Source: Nocardiopsis suaedae
Lineage (GTDB): Bacteria > Actinomycetota > Actinomycetes > Streptosporangiales > Streptosporangiaceae
NCBI RefSeq assembly: GCF_027706745.1
Contig: NZ_JAQFWP010000016.1
Span: forward strand, 48,280-112,279
Direction: 5' to 3'
Length of the DNA stretch: 64,000 nt
The notes below the pieces were generated by a model. It was not told the origin of the DNA. It did no database searches and saw only the letters and a list, made by a program, of their open reading frames with translations. Shown piece after piece: positions 58,678 to 64,000 of the stretch. Every line of letters begins with the position of its first letter. Position 1 is the stretch's first letter. The position numbers and the translations under genes are program-made.

Positions 58678-59028
58678 ATGAGTTACGGTCCACCGCCACC
58701 GCAGGGCCCCGGGGGCTACGGGCCGCCTCCGCCTCCGCCCCCGGGAGGCGGCTACGGCGCCCCGCCGCCCCCGCCGAACATGGGCCCGTCGGAGCCGCCG
58801 GCCAACAAGGGTGCGGCGATCGCGCTGACGGTCATCGGGTTCCTCTGCTGCAACCTGCTGTCCGGCGTCCTCGGCATCGTGGCGATCGTGACGGCCGAGA
58901 GCAACCCGAAGGCCTCGAAGATCTGCCAGATCATCGGCTGGATCTTCGTCGCGATCGGCATCGTCTCCAGCATCCTCTACTTCTTCTTGGTCGCGGCCAG
59001 CGGAGCCGGGACGACGACGACCTACTAG
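58678..59028 (+). CDS. Pro-rich two-segment membrane protein, 116 aa
   Basis: The first 42 residues are Gly/Pro/Tyr-rich (GPPPPQGPGGYGPPPPPP), followed by two hydrophobic segments (AIALTVIGFLCCNLLSGVLG and IIGWIFVAIGIVSSILYFFL) joined by a short loop, as in DUF4190/CD225-like proteins. Pro-rich cytosolic tails of this kind occur in many actinomycete membrane proteins near cell-division or secretion functions, but no role is clear. It is followed by a strong terminator. Confidence 0.82.
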   Translation: MSYGPPPPQGPGGYGPPPPPPPGGGYGAPPPPPNMGPSEPPANKGAAIALTVIGFLCCNLLSGVLGIVAIVTAESNPKASKICQIIGWIFVAIGIVSSILYFFLVAASGAGTTTTY

Positions 59029-59053
59029 TCGCCTCCGTCGCCACAGACCACGT

Positions 59054-59086
59054 GACCGCCTCGGCCGTTCGGCCGAGGCGGTCTTT
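59054..59086 (+). terminator. rho-independent terminator
   Basis: The perfect 13-bp arms GACCGCCTCGGCC and GGCCGAGGCGGTC, with a GTTC loop, are followed by TTT. They lie 25 bases after the stop of the Pro-rich membrane protein. Confidence 0.9.
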
Positions 59087-59111
59087 CCGTCCGCCCCTCT
59101 AACCTGGCGCC

Positions 59112-60353
59112 ATGCCATCGTGGAAGTCCCGGGGCCGCGCCGAGGCGGCCATGGAGAGCCTCGCCCGCAACGGCTACCTGCTGGCCGTCGTGGTGGCCGT
59201 GGTCCTGCTGCTCGGCCTGTCCGCCACACTGCAGGAGCTGCTGAGCCGTGACCCCGGCCCCGACTGGCCGGGGCCGCCGCCGTCCTACCGCGACTGGTTG
59301 CCCCTGTGCTCCGGCCTGATCGGCGGCGCGGCCGCCATGGCGGCCGCCTGGCCCGGAACACCCCCGCGCCGCCTGGCCCTGGTCGGGCCGGCCGCCCCCG
59401 TCGCCGTCCTGGCGGTGTCCCTGGCGCTGTCGCCCGCCGATCCCGGGATGTTCGGCTACACGATGAGCATCCTCGAGGTCTTCGCGATGTTCCTCGCGGC
59501 CAACCTGGTCACCTGGCACGCCTCGCGTCGGGCCGTGGCGGTGATGGCGGCCGCCACCACCCTGGCCATCCTCTCCCAGGGGCTGCGCAGCGAGGGGTGG
59601 GGCCTCGGCGCGGTCGGCTGGATGCTCCTGCTGGCCACCCTGACGTTCCTGCCCGGCCTGGTGTTGCGCTGGCGCGAACGCGAGCGCGCCTGGCGGGTCG
59701 AGGAGGCCCGGCGCGACGAGCGCCTCTCCCTCGCCCGCGACCTGCACGACGTCGTCGCCCACCAGGTCAGCGGCATCGTCGTGCAGGTGCAGGCGCTGCG
59801 CCACATCGCCGACCGCGACCCCGCCGTGGTCGCCGCCGCCCTGCCGCAGATCGAGGACGCCGGGGCCGCCGCCCTGGCGGCGATGCGCCGCATGGTCGGT
59901 GCCCTGCGCGAGGACGGCGACGCCGCCCCGCTGGAGCCCCACGACCTGGCGGTGGCCCTGCGCGCCCTGGAGGAGCCCGGCGACATCGGCCGCCCGCGGG
60001 TGGAGGTCGCCGTCGAGGGCGACCCCGGCGCGCTTCCCGAGGAGACCGCCTCGGCGGTGCTGCGCATGTCCCAGGAGGCGGTGACCAACGCGCGCCGCCA
60101 CGCCCGCGACGCCTCCCTGGTGCGGGTCGAGCTGGCGGCCGACGCGTCCGGGGCGCGGCTGCGCGTCGCCGACGACGGCCGGGGCGGCGGTTCGGCGCAC
60201 GGTGCCGGCGGGGGATACGGTCTGATCGGCATGGCCGAGCGGGCCAAGCTGCTGGGCGGGTCGTTCACCGCGGGCCCCGCGGACGACGCGCCGGGGTGGA
60301 GGGTCGTGGCCGAGCTGCCCGCCGGGACGGCCGGGGACGGAGGGGCGCGGTGA
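59112..60353 (+). CDS. DesK/NarL-type sensor histidine kinase, 413 aa
   Basis: About five hydrophobic segments form the input domain (residues 22-185), with no large extracellular loop. The HisKA_3 dimerisation helix carries the phosphate-accepting His212 in LARDLHDVVAHQVSG. The ATPase domain has SQEAVTNARRHA, RVADDGRGGG and GGGYGLIGMAERAKLLGG. The response regulator gene overlaps the stop (GTGA), so it forms a cognate pair. The absence of a sensor loop suggests detection of a membrane or envelope signal. Confidence 0.92.
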   Translation: MPSWKSRGRAEAAMESLARNGYLLAVVVAVVLLLGLSATLQELLSRDPGPDWPGPPPSYRDWLPLCSGLIGGAAAMAAAWPGTPPRRLALVGPAAPVAVLAVSLALSPADPGMFGYTMSILEVFAMFLAANLVTWHASRRAVAVMAAATTLAILSQGLRSEGWGLGAVGWMLLLATLTFLPGLVLRWRERERAWRVEEARRDERLSLARDLHDVVAHQVSGIVVQVQALRHIADRDPAVVAAALPQIEDAGAAALAAMRRMVGALREDGDAAPLEPHDLAVALRALEEPGDIGRPRVEVAVEGDPGALPEETASAVLRMSQEAVTNARRHARDASLVRVELAADASGARLRVADDGRGGGSAHGAGGGYGLIGMAERAKLLGGSFTAGPADDAPGWRVVAELPAGTAGDGGAR

Positions 60354-61033
60354 CGATCCGGGTACTGCTCGCCGATGACCAGGCGATGGTGCGGACCGGC
60401 TTCCGGTACATGCTGGAGGCCGAGGAGGGCATCGAGGTGGCCGGGGAGGCGGGGGACGGCCTGGAGGCCCTGCGCCTGGCCGGGGAGCTCCGGCCGGACG
60501 TGGTGCTGATGGACATCCGCATGCCCGGCGTCGACGGCCTGGAGGCGACCCGCAGGCTCGCCGGGCCGGGGGTGGCCGACCCCCTCAAGGTGGTCGTGGT
60601 GACCACCTTCGACCTGGACGAGTACGTGCACGCGGCGCTGGAGGGCGGCGCGGTGGGGTTCCTGCTCAAGGACGCCGGCCCGGCGCTGCTGATCGAGGCG
60701 GTGCGCGCGGCCGCCCGCGGCGACGCGCTGGTGGCGCCGAACATCACGGTGCGGCTGCTCAAGCACTTCGCCCGGCCCGCCCGCACACCCCGCCGCCCCG
60801 AGGAGGAGGCGCGCCGCCAGGGGCTGACCGAGCGCGAGCTGGACACCGTGCGGGCGGTGGCCGAGGGGTTGACCAACACCGAGGCCGCCGAGCGGCTCTT
60901 CGTGTCGCTGAGCACGGTCAAGACCCACCTGGCGAGCGTCCAGGCGAAGCTGCACGCCCGCAACAGGGTCGAGATCGCGGCGTGGGCCTACCGTTCCGGC
61001 CTGATGGACACCGAGGGCTCCGCGTCCGGATAG
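60350..61033 (+). CDS. NarL/LuxR-type response regulator, 227 aa
   Basis: Receiver domain with Asp9/Asp10 (LLADDQAMVR), phosphorylated Asp55 (VVLMDIRMPG) and Lys near residue 107 (GFLLKDAG). The C-terminal LuxR helix-turn-helix is LTERELDTVRAVAEGLTNTE then AERLFVSLSTVKTHLASVQA. GTG 60350 overlaps the kinase stop by 4 bases. The targets are unknown; the usual first guess is an adjacent transporter, but none is present here. Confidence 0.93.
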   Translation: MTIRVLLADDQAMVRTGFRYMLEAEEGIEVAGEAGDGLEALRLAGELRPDVVLMDIRMPGVDGLEATRRLAGPGVADPLKVVVVTTFDLDEYVHAALEGGAVGFLLKDAGPALLIEAVRAAARGDALVAPNITVRLLKHFARPARTPRRPEEEARRQGLTERELDTVRAVAEGLTNTEAAERLFVSLSTVKTHLASVQAKLHARNRVEIAAWAYRSGLMDTEGSASG

Positions 61034-61043
61034 GGGCGCGTTC

Positions 61044-61063
61044 GGGCGGGGCCCGGCCCGCCC
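61044..61063. terminator. small GC stem-loop between convergent genes
   Basis: GGGCGGG and CCCGCCC pair around GCCCGG, between the response regulator stop and the C15-like stop. It has no U-tract. Confidence 0.4.
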
Positions 61064-61075
61064 CTGGCACCGCCC

Positions 61076-62227
61076 CTACTCCGCGCCTTCGGTACGGGCC
61101 CTGACCGCGGCCATCACGATGGCCTTCAGCTGCTCGGTGATGTCGGCCCGGTCGCGCTCGAAGTCGGCGTCGGTCACCGCGGACGGGTCCTCGGTCGCCA
61201 GTTCCAGCCTCGGCGTATGGACGTGCCCGGCCGGGATGTCCCGGCCCGCGGTATCGCGCAGCAGGGTGTTGCGGTAGGCGATCTCATTGGACAGGTACGC
61301 CCCGCCGCCGCCCGCGCGCGCCTGGGAGCCCTCGGTCGGGCCGTCCGGGCGCACCACCGGCTCGGTCCCCCCGGCGGGGATCTCGGTCACCTCGGTGTTG
61401 TCCACGATCGGGAAGCGCCCCGCGGCGCCTTCAACGATCGCGCGGCGGGGGAGCGTGGACCGGCACCACTGCGGCGGCGGGTCCGGCGCCCCCGTGTCGC
61501 CCGGCAGCGGGATCGGCCCCGGCTCTCCGCGGTCCTCGTTGTCCGCCCGGCCGCTGCGCCAGGCGCCGTTGTAGGCCTCCAGGTCGAACCGGCCCTCCTG
61601 CCCCCGGCTGACGGTGATCACCGCGTCGGCCGGGGCCGCCGTGGCCCCGTAGTGCGGCATCAGGGTCTTCTCGGCCATGCCCTCGGTGAAGTCGCGCCAG
61701 CGCACCGGGAACACCGCCGCGCGCACGACCGCCGTGTGCCCCCCGGCCTCGAACGAGGTGCCGTGCAGGGCCAGCGCCGCCGCGCCCGACGGGTTGGACC
61801 GGCGCACGTCCTCGTCGAGCCCGAACGGGTCGAACCCGGTGACGATCACCCTGAGCTGCCGGTCGTCGGGGGCGAACACCAGGTCGTCGTGGCCGCGGGA
61901 GGCGTACTCCAGGCGGCGCAGCAGCGCGGCGCGCTCCTCGGCGGCCAGCCCGAACGGGGGCTCCCAGGAGCGCAGGATCGCGGCGAGGGCGAGCCGCGCC
62001 CAGTACAGGGGCCGGTCGTCCCCGGCCTGCCCGCTGCGGACCGCCTCCGACCAGAGCCGGTGCCCATGCGAGGTGACGATCCGCGCGGCCTCATCGGCCC
62101 CGGCGGCCCCCTCCAGGTCGGCGGTGAACAGCGGAGCCGCCGCGGCGAACCCGGAGCGGCGCAGCAGCAGCCGCGGCGCCTCCCGTCGGGCGCGGTCCTC
62201 CTCGGCGGTGGTGGGGGTGGCGTCCAT
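61076..62227 (-). CDS. pyroglutamyl-peptidase (C15)-like protein, catalytic Cys replaced, 383 aa
   Basis: An N-terminal helical region of about 120 residues is followed by the C15 core: VIVTGFDPFGLDEDVRRSNP, then SRGQEGRFDLEAYN (the Glu217 area), GGGAYLSNEIAYRN and GHVHTPRLEL (His335/His337). Authentic Pcp enzymes have Cys at the position of Ser313 in this YLSNE motif. Length (383) is far above the 200-220 of Pcp. It may be a Ser-dependent variant or a non-peptidase. ATG 62227. Confidence 0.75.
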   Translation of the reverse strand: MDATPTTAEEDRARREAPRLLLRRSGFAAAAPLFTADLEGAAGADEAARIVTSHGHRLWSEAVRSGQAGDDRPLYWARLALAAILRSWEPPFGLAAEERAALLRRLEYASRGHDDLVFAPDDRQLRVIVTGFDPFGLDEDVRRSNPSGAAALALHGTSFEAGGHTAVVRAAVFPVRWRDFTEGMAEKTLMPHYGATAAPADAVITVSRGQEGRFDLEAYNGAWRSGRADNEDRGEPGPIPLPGDTGAPDPPPQWCRSTLPRRAIVEGAAGRFPIVDNTEVTEIPAGGTEPVVRPDGPTEGSQARAGGGGAYLSNEIAYRNTLLRDTAGRDIPAGHVHTPRLELATEDPSAVTDADFERDRADITEQLKAIVMAAVRARTEGAE

Positions 62228-62419
62228 GGCTCCATGTTCGCGGGTCGTCGGTCGGAACGGGGCGTGAGTCTACATGCCCGCAGCGACACCGGACCCGATG
62301 CGGCGGTGCTCGCGGCGGACGGGTGAGGCCCGGCGCGATCCGGGGTAGACCCGGCCTGTGGCGGCGTTCACACGCCGCCGACGACCGGACCCCACGCTCT
62401 CGATGGAGAGAGATCACGC

Positions 62420-64000
62420 ATGCCGTTCACCACCACCCTCCCCGACACCGCCGACCTCGCCGAGCGCGCCACCGCCGCCCTGGAGGCGTGCGGGGTCGTG
62501 CACCTCCCCGAGGACGGGGGCGCCCCCGGCCGGGCCCGCACCCCCATCACCGGCGAGGAGCTGTTCCGGCTGGACTTCGGCACCGCCAAGACCACCGAGC
62601 AGGCCGTCACCGCCGCGGACGAGGCCTTCCGCCGGGTGTGGCGGGACACCCCCGCCCCCGCGCGCGGGCAGCTCGTGCGCCGCCTGGGCGAGCTGCTGCG
62701 CGAGCACAAGCAGGACCTGGCCGACCTCGTCTCGATCGAGGCGGGCAAGATCCGCTCGGAGGCCGCGGGGGAGGTGCAGGAGATGATCGACGTCTGCGAC
62801 TTCGCGGTGGGCCTGTCCCGGCAGCTCTACGGCCGCACCATGCCCTCGGAGCGGCCCGGCCACCGGCTGATGGAGACCTGGCACCCGCTGGGCGTGGTCG
62901 GGGTGATCACCGCGTTCAACTTCCCGGTGGCGGTGTGGTCCTGGAACACCGCGATCGCGCTGGTGTGCGGGAACACCGTGGTGTGGAAGCCCTCCGACAC
63001 CACCCCCCTGACCGCGCTGGCCTGCGACGCGCTGCTGCGTCGGGCCGCCGCCGACACCGGCGCCCCCGAGGGGCTGCACCGGGTGGTGCTGGGCGGCCGC
63101 GAGGTCGGCGAGCACCTGGTGGACGACCCGCGGGTGGCGCTGGTCTCGGCCACCGGGTCGGTGGCCATGGGCCGTGCGGTGGGCCCACGGGTCTCCGCCC
63201 GCCTGGGCCGCTGCCTGCTGGAGCTGGGCGGCAACAACGCCGCGGTGGTCGCCCCCTCGGCCGATCTGGACCTGGTGGTGCGCGGCAGCGTGTTCGCCGC
63301 CGCGGGCACCGCCGGGCAGCGCTGCACCTCGCTGCGCCGCCTGATCGTGCACGAGGACGTGGCCGAGGAGGTCACCGAGCGCCTCGCCGGGGCCTACCGG
63401 CAGCTGCGCGAGCGCATCGGCGACCCCTTCGACGACGGCACCCTGGTCGGGCCGCTGATCTCCGAGCGCGGGCACGCCGCCATGCAGGACGCGCTGGTCC
63501 GCGCCCAGGCCGAGGGCGGTGCCGTGGTCACCGGGGGCGGCCGGGTCGGCGAGGACGCCGCGCCCGGGGCCTACTACGTCGAGCCGGCGCTGGTGCGCAT
63601 GCCCGCGCAGACGCCGGTGGTGGAGGAGGAGACCTTCGCCCCGATCCTGTACGTGATGACCTACCGCACCTTCGAGGAGGCGGTCGGCCTGCACAACGGG
63701 GTGCCGCAGGGCCTGTCGTCGGCGCTGTTCACCCGGGACCAGGCCGAGGCGGAGCGGTTCGTGTCGGCGGCCGGGTCCGACTGCGGCATCATCAACGTCA
63801 ACATCGGCACCTCGGGCGCCGAGATCGGCGGCGCGTTCGGCGGCGAGAAGGAGACCGGCGGCGGCCGGGAGTCGGGTTCGGACTCGTGGAAGGCGTACAT
63901 GCGCAGGGCCACGAACACGGTCAACTACGGCGGCGAGCTGCCGCTGGCGCAGGGCGTCCCACAGCTGCCCGTCGGTGGCCTCGGGGGCGGCGAAGCGCAG
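62420..64000 (+). CDS. ALDH7-like aldehyde dehydrogenase (runs off window)
   Basis: The frame is open to the last base, giving 527 residues so far. Glu268 (LELGGNNAAV) and Cys302 (GQRCTSLRRL) are the catalytic pair, with WHPLGVVGVITAFNFPVAVW and GGAFGGEKETGGGRESGSDS near the C-terminus. The latter is characteristic of ALDH7/alpha-aminoadipic semialdehyde dehydrogenases, so a lysine-catabolic role (aminoadipate or piperideine-6-carboxylate oxidation) is likely. ATG 62420 follows GGAGAG by 9 bases. Neighbours are outside the window. Confidence 0.88.
   Translation, partial: MPFTTTLPDTADLAERATAALEACGVVHLPEDGGAPGRARTPITGEELFRLDFGTAKTTEQAVTAADEAFRRVWRDTPAPARGQLVRRLGELLREHKQDLADLVSIEAGKIRSEAAGEVQEMIDVCDFAVGLSRQLYGRTMPSERPGHRLMETWHPLGVVGVITAFNFPVAVWSWNTAIALVCGNTVVWKPSDTTPLTALACDALLRRAAADTGAPEGLHRVVLGGREVGEHLVDDPRVALVSATGSVAMGRAVGPRVSARLGRCLLELGGNNAAVVAPSADLDLVVRGSVFAAAGTAGQRCTSLRRLIVHEDVAEEVTERLAGAYRQLRERIGDPFDDGTLVGPLISERGHAAMQDALVRAQAEGGAVVTGGGRVGEDAAPGAYYVEPALVRMPAQTPVVEEETFAPILYVMTYRTFEEAVGLHNGVPQGLSSALFTRDQAEAERFVSAAGSDCGIINVNIGTSGAEIGGAFGGEKETGGGRESGSDSWKAYMRRATNTVNYGGELPLAQGVPQLPVGGLGGGEAQ

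Noticed and set aside
1..64000. tRNA, rRNA, CRISPR array, insertion sequences, prophage genes
   Set aside because: I looked for cloverleaf-like segments, regularly spaced repeats and transposase or integrase motifs and saw none; small RNAs cannot be excluded by eye.

Overview
The window is very GC-rich DNA with strong third-position G/C bias, dense operons, many GTG starts, secreted S1 proteases and many TetR/PucR/MerR/GntR regulators. This points to a filamentous actinomycete. The protease at 6665-7792 closely resembles Nocardiopsis alkaline proteases, so a Nocardiopsis-like host is likely (inference). I found no rRNA, tRNA, CRISPR array, transposase or prophage; this looks like chromosomal accessory and metabolic sequence. 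Layout, left: a clipped alpha/beta hydrolase and a membrane protein; an acyl-CoA catabolic block (two divergent acyl-CoA dehydrogenases, an acyl-CoA ligase, a zinc alcohol dehydrogenase) with two TetR-type palindromes; a secreted streptogrisin-like protease; a TetR regulator. From 9175 to 18408 a PucR regulator diverges from a five-gene operon: SSS transporter, agmatinase-family ureohydrolase, ThDP enzyme, NCS1 permease, aldehyde dehydrogenase. The three enzymes match the last three steps of the arginine-transaminase (2-ketoarginine) route, so I propose a guanidino-compound catabolic operon. Centre: a cytosolic trypsin-like protease with a translationally coupled 87-aa partner; a BASS transporter, a FAD monooxygenase and a Kef-type antiporter; a two-gene McrBC-type restriction system (23563-27049); a penicillin-acylase-family hydrolase with a predicted leaderless promoter; an MFS/MerR pair; an EEP-family nuclease; a secreted V8-like protease facing a 64-aa protein that resembles only its propeptide; a decayed helicase; a BetT transporter; YchJ; two tandem FG-GAP lipoproteins; a sirtuin. 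The most unusual part is 42260-46977: a Crp/Fnr regulator, a class III cyclase-like protein, a P-loop ATPase and a 265-aa partner. The cyclase and the ATPase carry a common Gly/Gln peptide motif. This looks like an NTP-dependent signalling or conflict module. Right: an NAD-linked formate dehydrogenase locus (fdhD, Fe-S subunit, NuoE-NuoF fusion, molybdopterin subunit). Its alpha subunit is split into two genes with order inverted. A FadR-type GntR regulator and a ketopantoate-reductase-family gene sit beside it, and four related TACTGTATACAGTA-like sites lie upstream of the transcription units. The window ends with DoxX, a polysaccharide deacetylase, a Pro-rich membrane protein with a textbook terminator, a DesK-type two-component pair, a C15-like protein lacking the catalytic Cys, and an ALDH7-like dehydrogenase running off the edge.
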